Assembly: GCA_021813445.1 (NCBI GenBank)
Contig: JAKAKP010000047.1
Span: forward strand, 1 to 39,379
Length of the DNA: 39,379 nucleotides
From: Deltaproteobacteria bacterium
GTDB taxonomy: Bacteria; Desulfobacterota; Desulfobaccia; Desulfobaccales; 0-14-0-80-60-11
Reading direction: 5' to 3'
In this document: in pieces, positions 16,623 through 24,283 of the stretch
How the letters are laid out: the number at the start of each line of letters is the position of its first letter
How positions within the stretch are numbered: position 1 is the stretch's first letter
Notes under the pieces: model-generated
Told to the model about the DNA's origin: nothing
Seen by the model: only the letters and a program-made list of their open reading frames with translations
The model's database searches: none
Translations under genes and position numbers: made by a program

Positions 16623-17291
16623 TTACAAGAAGGCTGCAAGTTGCTGGGCGCAAAGATAGGTTCGCCAGCCGGGAGCTCCGGGTAGGGGAGGCCGCTCCAG
16701 GAAGGCCTGGAGGTCGGCGATGGTGTCGATGTCCGGCCAGGGAGGCAGGAGGTGCGCAGTCAAGGGCAACTGCCGGGCTCGGGCCAGAGTGTCAGCCAAA
16801 ACGGAGGAAGTGGACCAGGGGATGCCTTCGAACAGTTGCGGCTGGGGAGTTTTGAGACCCACCAGGTAATAACCGCCGTCCGGACTGGGGCCTAAAACCA
16901 GATCGGCCTGTTTTGATTCCAGGACTTGGACCGCATCTGTAACCATCTTAGTAGGAAGGTCAGGGCTGTCACTGTTGCGGATCAGGATGGTCTTAAAACC
17001 CGCGGCCCAGCCCCGGTCGAAGGCGCGAATCAGGCGGCTGCCCAGGTCGGCCCCTTCCTGGGGGAAGATGAAAAACCCGGCCGGGGTCAATTCCTGAAAG
17101 AATGTACCGGCGCTATCCGGGGTAAAGGACAGAGCCGGGGTGAGGCCCGGCACCCGGGCCGTCTCCTCCAGGATGTCTTCCAAGAGGCAGCGGTAGAGCC
17201 GGGCCGCGGCTTCTCCGGACAGAGGCGGGCAGAGACGCGTTTTTACTTGCCCCGGAGAGGGTTCCCGGGCAAAGATGATGAGCAAGGTCAT
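16623..17291 (-). CDS. Arsenosugar-associated glycosyltransferase, DUF2064 (TIGR04282-like)
   Basis: The 222-residue protein begins LLIIFAREPSPGQVKTRL, the nucleotide-binding start of the DUF2064/CofC-like fold, and has RNSDSPDLP and GPSPDGGYYLVGL, the family's hallmark loops. Proteins of this type cluster with ArsS and the TIGR04283 glycosyltransferase in proposed arsenosugar biosynthesis loci. They probably activate or transfer a nucleotide sugar. Here it is leftward, 268 bp from the divergent TIGR04283-like gene, with a GGGGAGGG hairpin between them. ATG 17291 has a modest ribosome site. Confidence 0.85.
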   Translation of the reverse strand: MTLLIIFAREPSPGQVKTRLCPPLSGEAAARLYRCLLEDILEETARVPGLTPALSFTPDSAGTFFQELTPAGFFIFPQEGADLGSRLIRAFDRGWAAGFKTILIRNSDSPDLPTKMVTDAVQVLESKQADLVLGPSPDGGYYLVGLKTPQPQLFEGIPWSTSSVLADTLARARQLPLTAHLLPPWPDIDTIADLQAFLERPPLPGAPGWRTYLCAQQLAAFL

Positions 17292-17382
17292 GTAAAGGCC
17301 TGCTTTGGTTCTTTATTAAAAATTTAATCTTAATTAATCGCCAAACTCAAATAAGATACCCGGCATAGGTCATCATTTTCTC

Positions 17383-17480
17383 GCTCCCTTGCTGGGGGAG
17401 GGTTAGGGTGGGGACAATGGGTTCGTCATGTCCAGGCGCTTTCCCCCTCCCCCTAACCCCTCCCACCAGGGGAGGGGGAA
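17383..17480. repeat. GGGGGAGGGTTAGGGTGGGG long inverted repeat, copy 1
   Basis: CTCCCTTGCTGGGGGAGGG TTAGGGTGGGG faces a CCCCTCCCCCTAACCCC block ending in CACCAGGGGAGGGGG. The arms form a long hairpin upstream of the glycosyltransferase at 17560. A related hairpin lies after that gene (18334-18443). Confidence 0.6.
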
Positions 17481-17559
17481 CAATACTTCATTTTGCCGTC
17501 CCTAGAGGCTATATATCCTGGGTCGCAATCAAATCTGAACCGCTTTTAAAAGAAACATT

Positions 17560-18246
17560 ATGAATTACGCCAATTCCCTGAGTTCTCAAGTATTTTCCAT
17601 AATACTGCCAGTTTACAATGAAGCCGGAGTGATTGGGAAGACGTTGGAGGGTTTGCCCAAAGCTGAGGATGCAGAAATCATCGTCGTGGACGGGGGCAGC
17701 ACTGACGGCACCACGGAAGTGGCCTCTTGCTTCCCATTCGTCCGCCTGCTCCGGGCTCCCAGAGGCCGCGGCCGCCAGATGAACACCGGGGCCTGCGCGG
17801 CCCGGGGGCAGTATTTGGTCTTCCTCCACGCTGACACTTCTTTGGGGCCGGTGCACCTGGAGGCCCTGCGCCGGGCCGCGGCGGACCCGGGATTCTTGGC
17901 CGGGGCCTTTGAGCTGATGCTGATGCCGCCGCTGCCGGCCCTCCGCTTCATCGCCTGGGGGGCCAACCGCCGGGCACATCTGCTGGGCCTCCCTTACGGC
18001 GACCAGACGCTCATCCTGCGCCGGGACTTGTTTGAGAAATTGGGGGGCTTCTCCCAGCAGCGCCCGGAAGACCTGGACCTGGTCCTCCGCCTGCGGCGCC
18101 ACACCCGCATCCAGATTCTCACCCCGCCGGTGGCCAGCTCGGGCCGCAAGTGGCTGCAACAGGGCTATTTTGGCACTACCCTGAAAAACTGGCTTTTTTT
18201 TGCCTACCACCTAGCAGAGCGCATTTTCACCCAGCGCTGGCATTAA
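17560..18246 (+). CDS. Arsenosugar-associated family 2 glycosyltransferase (TIGR04283-like)
   Basis: This 228-residue GT-A enzyme has FSIILPVYNEAGVIGKTLEGL, VVDGGSTDGTTEVA, the acceptor-side motif RGRQMNTGA and FLHADTSLGP, followed by QTLILRRDLFEKLGGF. These match the small cytosolic glycosyltransferases found with ArsS. It would transfer a sugar in arsenosugar or related metabolite assembly. It is the only rightward gene of this cluster, and hairpin repeats flank it on both sides. Confidence 0.87.
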   Translation: MNYANSLSSQVFSIILPVYNEAGVIGKTLEGLPKAEDAEIIVVDGGSTDGTTEVASCFPFVRLLRAPRGRGRQMNTGACAARGQYLVFLHADTSLGPVHLEALRRAAADPGFLAGAFELMLMPPLPALRFIAWGANRRAHLLGLPYGDQTLILRRDLFEKLGGFSQQRPEDLDLVLRLRRHTRIQILTPPVASSGRKWLQQGYFGTTLKNWLFFAYHLAERIFTQRWH

Positions 18247-18333
18247 GCAGTGAGCACTAAATTTAAAAATGCTTATTGCCTTAGTTCCGAAAACCAATTG
18301 CGCCTTGTTTTGAGGAATTCTTAAGCAAAAAAA

Positions 18334-18443
18334 GCTCCCTCCCCCTGCGAGGGGGGAGGGGTGGGGTGGGGGTGGCGTCTTGTATCAGCGCCCCGAAAGT
18401 CGCCACCCTCCCCCTTAGCCCCCGCACCTCAAGGGAGGGGGGA
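18334..18443. repeat. GGGGGAGGG long inverted repeat, copy 2
   Basis: AGCTCCCTCCCCCTGCGAGG and GGGGAGGGGTGGGGTGGGGG on the left face CACCCTCCCCCTTAGCCCCC and CAAGGGAGGGGGGACT on the right. It lies between the convergent glycosyltransferase and arsS ends and could terminate transcription in both directions. Confidence 0.6.
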
Positions 18444-18445
18444 CT

Positions 18446-19414
18446 TTAAGGCTCACCGCTCACTATCCTGCCGCCGCAGGAGGAGCCGCTGCCCGCAGTA
18501 CAGCCGTAGCAGTGCTCTTCCAGGCGGATGGGCCGGGTGGCCAGAATCTCTGGATCGAATTCACCGATGGTTTGGGGCAGGCCCGGCAGCAGGGGCAGGT
18601 TCAGGGCCTGGTGGAAATCGCAGTCAAAGAGGCGGCCGTCCCAGGCGACGCTGATCAGCGACCGGCACATGAGGCCGGGCACGGTGGCCGGATTGAAGCT
18701 GGCCAGCAGCTTCCCCATGTAGCTGTCGTAATTGCTGGACCTTTGCAGATAGTCCTGGAAACGGCCTATGGGCATATTCAGCAGCGTATAGAGGCGGTGG
18801 AAGCGGATCCCGTGGCGCTGGGCCAGTTCCCGGCGGAACAGGTCTTCCAGGGGCTTCTGCATTGGCGGGAAAAACGCGCCCCCGGGATTATACATCAGGT
18901 GCAACTCCAGGTCCGAGCCTTCCTGGCCGAAGCCCAGGCGGTTGAGACGGCGCAGGGCCTCCAGGCTTTTTTGAAACGCGCCGGGGCCCCGGACCCGGTC
19001 CACCATTTCTTCCTGATAGTAAGGCAGGGAGCAGATCAGCTCCACCCGGTGCTGCCGGAAAAATTCAAAAAGATGTTCTTTGCCGGGCTCCAGGAGCACG
19101 GTGAGATTGGAGCGGCTGCGGACGTGGACGCCCAGGCCGCGGAGTTGCGCCACCAGATATTCAAAGTGCGGGTTTAATTCCGGCGCGCCGCCGGTGAGGT
19201 CCACCACCGGGATGCAGCAGGTCGCCGCCACCCGCAGGACCTCTTGCATGGTCGGGATGGCCATCTGCTCCGGGCGCTCCGGCCCGGCCTGGAGGTGGCA
19301 ATGTTTGCAGGCCTGGTTGCAGCGCCACCCCAGATTCACCTGGAGGGTGGACACCTCCACGGCCCTGAGATCAGGGTAACCCAGGCTTTCCAGTTGCCGG
19401 GCAAAGGGGACCAT
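18446..19414 (-). CDS. arsS: Arsenosugar biosynthesis radical SAM protein ArsS (Cys form)
   Basis: The 322-residue radical SAM protein has the cluster motif CNQACKHC (Cys 32, 36, 39), VVDLTGGAPELNPHF, and the C-terminal CYGCTAGSGSSCGG signature of the radical SAM/Cys-rich ArsS family. Many relatives carry selenocysteine near that C-terminal motif. Here the codon is TGC, so this is the cysteine form. ArsS is proposed to build the 5'-deoxyadenosyl-arsenic bond in arsenosugars. It begins about 10 nt after the peroxidase-like gene ends, so the two are one operon. No ArsM methyltransferase is in the window. Confidence 0.93.
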   Translation of the reverse strand: MVPFARQLESLGYPDLRAVEVSTLQVNLGWRCNQACKHCHLQAGPERPEQMAIPTMQEVLRVAATCCIPVVDLTGGAPELNPHFEYLVAQLRGLGVHVRSRSNLTVLLEPGKEHLFEFFRQHRVELICSLPYYQEEMVDRVRGPGAFQKSLEALRRLNRLGFGQEGSDLELHLMYNPGGAFFPPMQKPLEDLFRRELAQRHGIRFHRLYTLLNMPIGRFQDYLQRSSNYDSYMGKLLASFNPATVPGLMCRSLISVAWDGRLFDCDFHQALNLPLLPGLPQTIGEFDPEILATRPIRLEEHCYGCTAGSGSSCGGRIVSGEP

Positions 19415-19423
19415 GGCGCGTCT

Positions 19424-19756
19424 TTACATGCTGATCTTGGCGGCCACGTTGCGCATCTGCACTCCGTGGACCAGGGCTGCGCCTCCCCGGATGGCCGCGG
19501 CGACGTGGACGGCTTCGGTCATTTCCTCCAGGTTGGAGCCGTTTTCCAGGGAGGCCCGGGTGTAGGCGTCGATGCAATAGGGGCACTGCACCGTATGGGC
19601 CACGGCCAGGGCGATGAGGGCCTTCTCCCGCACGGTCAGGGCGCCCGCGGCCATCACCCCCTGGTAATAATTCATGAAATTATCAAAGAGATCGGGCCGG
19701 TTTTGGCCCACCTCCTGGAACCTCTCCAGGTCCTTTTCTTCATAATAGTGAGACAT
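19424..19756 (-). CDS. AhpD-like (carboxymuconolactone decarboxylase) partner of ArsS
   Basis: The 110-residue protein has the AhpD active-site motif CPYC (Cys58, Cys61) in HTVQCPYCIDAYTRASLE, then EMTEAVHVAAAIRGGAALVHG. It matches the alkylhydroperoxidase-domain proteins that accompany ArsS-type radical SAM proteins, some of which have selenocysteine in place of the first Cys. Both are cysteine here. AGGAGG lies upstream of ATG 19756. It probably acts as a thiol redox partner, but this is inferred from context. Confidence 0.9.
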   Translation of the reverse strand: MSHYYEEKDLERFQEVGQNRPDLFDNFMNYYQGVMAAGALTVREKALIALAVAHTVQCPYCIDAYTRASLENGSNLEEMTEAVHVAAAIRGGAALVHGVQMRNVAAKISM

Positions 19757-19778
19757 TGCGCCTCCTGAAAAATTTAAG

Positions 19779-19850
19779 CAGTGAGAGGTGAGCAGAGAGC
19801 AGCAGAAAATTGTCGGAACTGCTCACTGCTTACCGCTCACTGCTCACTTT
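19779..19850. repeat. GCAGTGAGxGGTGAGCAG inverted repeat
   Basis: GCAGTGAGAGGTGAGCAG is followed about 30 bp later by CTGCTCACTGCTTACCGCTCACTGCTCAC, forming a hairpin upstream of the ArsS operon. Short related pieces (GTGAGCAGTGAGCA) occur at about 18246 and 27330. Confidence 0.55.
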
Positions 19851-19874
19851 CTTGCGGCCTTCCTCCAAATTCTC

Positions 19875-20942
19875 CTATAAGCCCCTGGTAAAGCCGGTGA
19901 AACGGTAGAGGTCGCTCATCAGTTCTTCGTGTTCGCCTTTGAGTTTCTGGTACATGCGGGCGTTTTCCATGGCCATGGCGGCCTGCTGGGCCAGAGAGGA
20001 GATAAAGGTGATTTCGTCGTCGCTGAAATCCCGGTGTTCCGCGGTGTAGATGCGGAGCACGCCGATGACGTTGCCCTTGAGGGAAATGGGCACGGAGAGG
20101 ATGGACTTGATCCCTTCCTCCGCGGATTCCCGGGGGTAGGTGGCCCGGGGGTCCAGGGCCACGTCGTAAATGGACACGGCCTTGCCGGTCATGGCTTCGG
20201 TGAGGGATTTGTCCGCGCCCACCGGGCCTTTATTGATGTAGCGGTCGCTCAGGCCGTAGGAGGCCACCAGTTCCATCTGCTGGCGTTTCTCGTCCAAGAG
20301 GCGCACGGCCGAGGCCTTGATGTCCAGGGAGGTGGTGGCGGTTTTCACCAGGAGTTGCAGGACCTTTTTCACGTCCAGGGCCGAATTCACCGCTTTGGAG
20401 ACCTCCAGGAGGCCCTTGAGAAATTGGAGTTCCCGGGTGCGGGACTCATACATCTGGGCGTTGCTGATGGCCTGGGCTCCCATATCCGCCACCGCGCAGG
20501 CGAAGTCCACTTCGTCCATGGTGAACTCCCGGGGCTCCGCGGTCAGCAGGCGCAAAACCCCGATGACCTGGCCCTGGCTGACCATGGGCACGGCCACCAG
20601 GGTGGCGATGCCTTCATCCTTGGCCTGTTGGGGGTATTGCATGCGGGGATCGCTGGCCGCGTCATAGATGGCCACCGGCCGGCCGCTCAGGGCCTCGGTA
20701 ATGCTCTTGTCCATATCCACCGGCCCCTTGTGGAGATATTGTTCGCTGACGCCCACGGAGGCCACCAGCTCCAAGGTGTTGGTCTTGGGGTTGACCAAAC
20801 GGATGGTGGCACCCTTAAGGTTCATGGCCTTGGTGATCTGCCGGACTACATGGTCCAGCACCTCATCCACCGCCAGGGTGGAGCCCAAGAGATTGCTGAT
20901 TTCCTGGAAACTCTGGAGATACATTCTGTCCTTTGAAGACAT
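19875..20942 (-). CDS. Tandem GAF-domain sensory protein
   Basis: The 355 residues form two consecutive GAF domains: residues about 18-170 (VLDHVVRQITKAMNLKGATIRLVN to AISNAQMYESRTREL) and 185-335 (VLQLLVKTATTSLDIKASAVRLLD to AAMAMENARMYQKLKG). The two halves are clearly internal duplicates: both contain VASxG(L/V)S-x-(R/Q)-Y-(I/L)-x-KGPV. No output domain follows, only a short helical tail. It probably senses a ligand or redox state and passes it to a partner protein. AAGGGG precedes ATG 20942. Confidence 0.88.
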   Translation of the reverse strand: MSSKDRMYLQSFQEISNLLGSTLAVDEVLDHVVRQITKAMNLKGATIRLVNPKTNTLELVASVGVSEQYLHKGPVDMDKSITEALSGRPVAIYDAASDPRMQYPQQAKDEGIATLVAVPMVSQGQVIGVLRLLTAEPREFTMDEVDFACAVADMGAQAISNAQMYESRTRELQFLKGLLEVSKAVNSALDVKKVLQLLVKTATTSLDIKASAVRLLDEKRQQMELVASYGLSDRYINKGPVGADKSLTEAMTGKAVSIYDVALDPRATYPRESAEEGIKSILSVPISLKGNVIGVLRIYTAEHRDFSDDEITFISSLAQQAAMAMENARMYQKLKGEHEELMSDLYRFTGFTRGL

Positions 20943-21494
20943 CGGCTGACCCCTTATCTAAGGCTGATAATGTTGAGGCTGAAGGTTTGCCCCAGCCCTG
21001 GGTTGCAGGAACCGGACATTTCTTTCCTACCATCAGAGCGCGAGTTTATGCAACACTTTTCGGCGTCTTTCCGGGTAATTCAAAGATAAGGCTGACTCGG
21101 GGGAGTGGCAAGACAGGCGGCGGATTTCCTGCGGTGAGATCTTGGTAAAAGTGTTTCCGGGCGTAGGGGCGGAAGTAGTGGTCCAGGCGTCTCGCCTGGG
21201 CGCGGTTGGGTGCTTTCCACGCACCGTCGAGGCTTTGGCCAATCCGCAATGATGGTGCGTAGAACGCACACTACAGGATGACGCCCGCAGGGCGAACTAG
21301 TGGTCGCCCTGGAAAGCCTAGACGAAGCAAATTCGCTCCTGCATTTAATATCAGCTCGCCGTGGTCTGGGGGGGCCACGAAAAACGAAAAACCAAAAACG
21401 AAAAACGACGCCAGTCCCTGGTTCCCGCTCTTTGAACTGTTAGTATTCCCAGGAGTTCTTTGCCCTTAGGCCCGGTTTTTGGTATAGTCGACGG
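20943..21494. other. Gene-free stretch between divergent genes
   Basis: The 550 bp contain several short overlapping frames with no recognisable product, a GTAGGGGCGGAAG unit followed by a GGCGTCTCGCCTGGGC hairpin (about 21165-21210) and tandem CGAAAAACG / CCAAAAACG units (about 21378-21408). The promoter for the next gene is at its right end. Confidence 0.5.
21460..21488 (+). promoter_or_regulatory. Candidate promoter giving a near-leaderless mRNA
   Basis: TTGCCC, 17 bp, TATAGT. The -10 ends 6 nt before ATG 21495, so transcription would start at or next to the start codon. No Shine-Dalgarno sequence is visible between them. Confidence 0.4.
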
Positions 21495-22961
21495 ATGGAG
21501 TTCATTCCCCTCTATTTCGCGGACCGGCTGACGGTGATCAATCCCCATGGCACCATCGGGGTAGTGACCCTGTGGTCCAAGGTGGATTACGTCATTCAGC
21601 GCTTCCGGGAAGCGGGGGTGGACCTGGACCCCAAGACCAGCCCCATTGCTGTGTTCGGGACATTATATGGGAATGGGCTCAGGGAGATGTTGCGGAATTT
21701 GCTGTATAATCCGCAGATTCAGACGTTGTTGATTTGTGGAAATGATCGGTCGGGGTCACGGGAGGAATTGGAGAAGTTCTTTGCAATGGGCCTGGAACAG
21801 GTGGAAGGTGCCCTGGTGCGATATAAAAGCCCTGAACCCGGAATGGTGATCGCGTCTGCGCGCATTTACGGCACCAAGCGGTTGATTGACGACCTGGTGC
21901 GGCCCGAGAATTTCCATGTCTCTCCCCGGATAAAATGGCTGGGTGACCCCAAGGAAGATGGCACCCTGACGATCCTCAAGGAATTTTTTCAATCCCGGCC
22001 GCCGCAATTCTTTCAGGAAATTTCCCGGTTGCAGGTGCCTCTGCCCGAAGTTGAAGTGCAGTACTTTCCCAGCAACCCGCGCGCTCACGTGGTGGTCCGG
22101 GAGAGCATCCTCGAGGCCTGGAAGGAGGTGCTCTACCTTCTCACCCGCTTTGGCCGGCGGGTGACCTTGAAGAAAGGTGACCGCCTGGAATTGCAGCACG
22201 TCAAGGTGGTGGTGGAGAAACCCAGGTTCGAAGCGGACGACAAACTCCAGGCCGTCAATCTCGACCCCCGGAAACTGCGGCAGTACCAGAAGGACATCCT
22301 GAAAGGGGAGATACGGGCTGACGAGACTTATAATTACGGCCACCGCTTGCGGACGCACTTCGGTCTGGACACCTTGACCGCGTGCGTGGAACGGCTAAAG
22401 GAAGACCAGGAGGACCGCAAAAGCTATGTGGCTTTGTGGGATACGCGGCGGGACCTGACGGTCAAAGAGGGCCGCCCGTGCCTGGTTTCTTTGTTTTTCC
22501 GCAAGTTTGAAGGGAAGTTGACCTTAAGCGCCACCTTTCGCACCCACAATGCCATGGATGCTTATCCTCTGAATCTCTACGGCCTGATGGCCATCCAGGG
22601 CCGGGTGGCCGAGAGGGTGGGGCTGCCGCCGGGAGCTATCACTGTAATCAGCCACTCCCTGGGACTGGACCCCAAGGAACTGGACCGGGCCTTGATGGTC
22701 ATAGGTAAACGCCCGTTTAAAGTGCGCCTGGACCCCATGGGCTATTTCCGGATCACCCTGGACGGCCAGGAAATCCTGGTGGAGCACCGCTTTGAGGATG
22801 TGACACTGAAGGAATACCGGGGCAAGAAGGCGGAGCGGCTGCAGCACGAAATCGCCCGGGACGTGGCGCTCTCGGACATTAACCACGCCATTTATCTGGG
22901 CCGGCAGTTGGCCCGGGCGGAAATGGCCCTGAAGGAAGGCCGGGAGTTTGTGCAGGACTAG
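21495..22961 (+). CDS. DUF4346 (MtrA-like) domain fused to a thymidylate-synthase-like domain
   Basis: Residues about 15-165 (GTIGVVTLWSKVDYVI, NPQIQTLLICGNDRSGS) resemble the DUF4346 relatives of methanogen methyltransferase subunit MtrA. Residues about 275-465 resemble archaeal-type thymidylate synthase: TYNYGHRLR, then RPC with Cys329 at the nucleophile position, then GKLTLSATFRTHNAMDAYPLNLYGL (R-x-x-D-like loop and PxN) and VISHSLGLDPKEL. The usual Asp after RS/RT-x is Asn here. A pterin-linked methyl transfer reaction on a pyrimidine or related substrate is inferred, but dTMP synthesis is not proven. The protein is 488 residues against about 220-260 for ordinary ThyA. The start is fixed by its position at the promoter. 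Confidence 0.75.
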   Translation: MEFIPLYFADRLTVINPHGTIGVVTLWSKVDYVIQRFREAGVDLDPKTSPIAVFGTLYGNGLREMLRNLLYNPQIQTLLICGNDRSGSREELEKFFAMGLEQVEGALVRYKSPEPGMVIASARIYGTKRLIDDLVRPENFHVSPRIKWLGDPKEDGTLTILKEFFQSRPPQFFQEISRLQVPLPEVEVQYFPSNPRAHVVVRESILEAWKEVLYLLTRFGRRVTLKKGDRLELQHVKVVVEKPRFEADDKLQAVNLDPRKLRQYQKDILKGEIRADETYNYGHRLRTHFGLDTLTACVERLKEDQEDRKSYVALWDTRRDLTVKEGRPCLVSLFFRKFEGKLTLSATFRTHNAMDAYPLNLYGLMAIQGRVAERVGLPPGAITVISHSLGLDPKELDRALMVIGKRPFKVRLDPMGYFRITLDGQEILVEHRFEDVTLKEYRGKKAERLQHEIARDVALSDINHAIYLGRQLARAEMALKEGREFVQD

Positions 22962-23031
22962 GTAGCGGTCAGCTATCAGCTAACAGATTTCAGCTAAAAG
23001 AAGGGGGCGCCGCGGGAGCCTGCGAAGAGTA

Positions 23032-23161
23032 GAAACCCATTCAAAACTTCGAATAACCCCGAATTGTCATTCTGAGCGCAGCGAAGAATCCCGTATTTTC
23101 GAGGCGTTGAGATCCTTCACTGCGTTCAGGATGACAGAAAAATAAGTTTTGAAATGGCTTC
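23032..23161. repeat. MITE-like element with terminal inverted repeats, copy 2
   Basis: It begins GAAACCCATTCAAAACTT and ends AAGTTTTGAAATGGCTTC, a good inverted pair, and includes GTCATTCTGAGCGCAGCG and CGCTGCGTTCAGGATGAC-like blocks facing each other. The interior matches copy 1 (1096-1219) in reverse orientation. Confidence 0.7.
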
Positions 23162-23174
23162 TATCCAAAAAGAC

Positions 23175-23232
23175 GTAGGGGGGACGTCTCGCCCGCCCCG
23201 GTATTTCGCCCAGGCTGGAAGCCTGGGCCACC
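23175..23232. repeat. 58-bp composite dispersed repeat, copy 2 (inverted)
   Basis: Read leftward it has the same blocks as 204-261: GGTGGCCCAGGCTTCCAGCC, then TACCGGGGCGGGCGAGACG, ending in CCTAC. It directly abuts the MITE-like element at 23032-23161. Confidence 0.65.
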
Positions 23233-23239
23233 AAGGCCA

Positions 23240-24034
23240 ATGGTTGATTTGGGTGCTCAAATAGTAAAACATGGCAAAACCCATCCGGCGGCAAAAGAGG
23301 GAAGAGCAGCCGGGGGCGGTTGCTCCACTTTTCCGGAGCGCCCTGCCAGCAATCTGGTTCTCATCGGCACGGTGCATGGGGACCCCTGGGGGTATGACCG
23401 GGTTGGGCGGTTGCTTAGGTGGCTCCAGCCGGAGGTGGTGACCGTGGAGATCAGCCGCTTTTCGCTGCGTTACCGGGAGGCCTGGGAGGCCCGGTGGCGG
23501 CGGCGCCTGCAAAAAAGCCTGGCGGAGTTGCCGCGGGCAGCCGCGGTCCATCCGGCCATTCAGATGGTGGCCGCGCAGATCGCCCTGCCGTGCGAGTACC
23601 GGGCGGCCCGGGATTACTCCGGGAAATACGGGATAACCTGCCTGCCCCTGGATTTGGGGGCGGTGGCCCGGCGGCACCTGCCCCGGTATGACCGGGAGCT
23701 GCTCAGCCCCGCCAATCTCCGGGCCCTGGCCGGGGAGCCCCGGGAAGGCCTGGAAGATTGGGTCAGCCGGGAATTCCACCAGGCCCGCCTGGCCTTGGCA
23801 CATTCGCCCTGGAGGTTGGCTCTTGGTGCTCACGCCGAAACCATGCGGCGGGAATTTTTTGTCTGCCGGCGACTTAAGCGCCTGGCCATGAAAGGCAGCA
23901 GGATCGTGCACCTGGGCGGCTGGGAACACCTGGTTCCCTGGCGGCAGGGAGAGGGCCTGCGGGCCTGGCTGGCGGAGGCAGACCCTGGTGTCCTCCTGGC
24001 GGATGAGGCGGATGCTCTGCCTGGGGCTGGTTAG
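23240..24034 (+). CDS. TraB/Tiki-like family protein (putative)
   Basis: Around residues 38-60 the protein reads NLVLIGTVHGDPWGYDRV, with GTVH at 43-46, the N-terminal motif of the TraB/PrgY/GumN (Tiki-like) superfamily. Then EVVTVEISRFSLRYRE supplies the acidic/Arg region, and near the end RIVHLGGWEHL supplies the second conserved His region. Those motifs form a metal-dependent hydrolase-like site in relatives. The N-terminal 35 residues are not conserved-looking, and no ribosome site precedes ATG 23240, so the true start may lie downstream. Family assignment is moderate and the function is unknown. Confidence 0.65.
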   Translation: MVDLGAQIVKHGKTHPAAKEGRAAGGGCSTFPERPASNLVLIGTVHGDPWGYDRVGRLLRWLQPEVVTVEISRFSLRYREAWEARWRRRLQKSLAELPRAAAVHPAIQMVAAQIALPCEYRAARDYSGKYGITCLPLDLGAVARRHLPRYDRELLSPANLRALAGEPREGLEDWVSREFHQARLALAHSPWRLALGAHAETMRREFFVCRRLKRLAMKGSRIVHLGGWEHLVPWRQGEGLRAWLAEADPGVLLADEADALPGAG

Positions 24035-24090
24035 ACCGGTTCTTATCCTCCCCTGGAAAAAGGGGAGGGGAAATTTGGTAGGCATTGAAA

Positions 24091-24116
24091 TCCCCCTTTT
24101 TCAAAGGGGGACTTTA
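24091..24116. repeat. CCCCCTTTTTCAAAGGGGG palindrome, copy 2
   Basis: Same unit and same ACTTTAA tail as 134-162. A related GGAAAAAGGGGAGGGG stretch precedes it at about 24053-24070. It could terminate the TraB-like gene. Confidence 0.6.
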
Positions 24117-24283
24117 ACACCCTGGAGGCTAAATTTTCACCTGAGGCAATGCCTTACTATTTGCGAAGCGCCACCCTAGATTCGCGGCGCTCAGAATGAC
24201 TTATGGATCAGAATGACAAATGGATTTGCGGAGATTTGAGATAACTTAGCAGCGAGTAACCGAACCTTGATAAAGAGGGCTAT

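Noticed and set aside
17383-18443. CRISPR-like array from the repeated GGGGAGGG units
   Set aside because: There are only paired inverted arms, with no regular direct repeats or spacers and no cas genes.
18446-19756. Selenocysteine in ArsS or its AhpD-like partner
   Set aside because: The relevant codons are ordinary Cys codons, so no UGA recoding is needed.
20943-21494. Several overlapping short frames suggesting a hidden gene
   Set aside because: Three frames overlap the same 200 bp with none favoured, and the region contains tandem GAAAAACG repeats.
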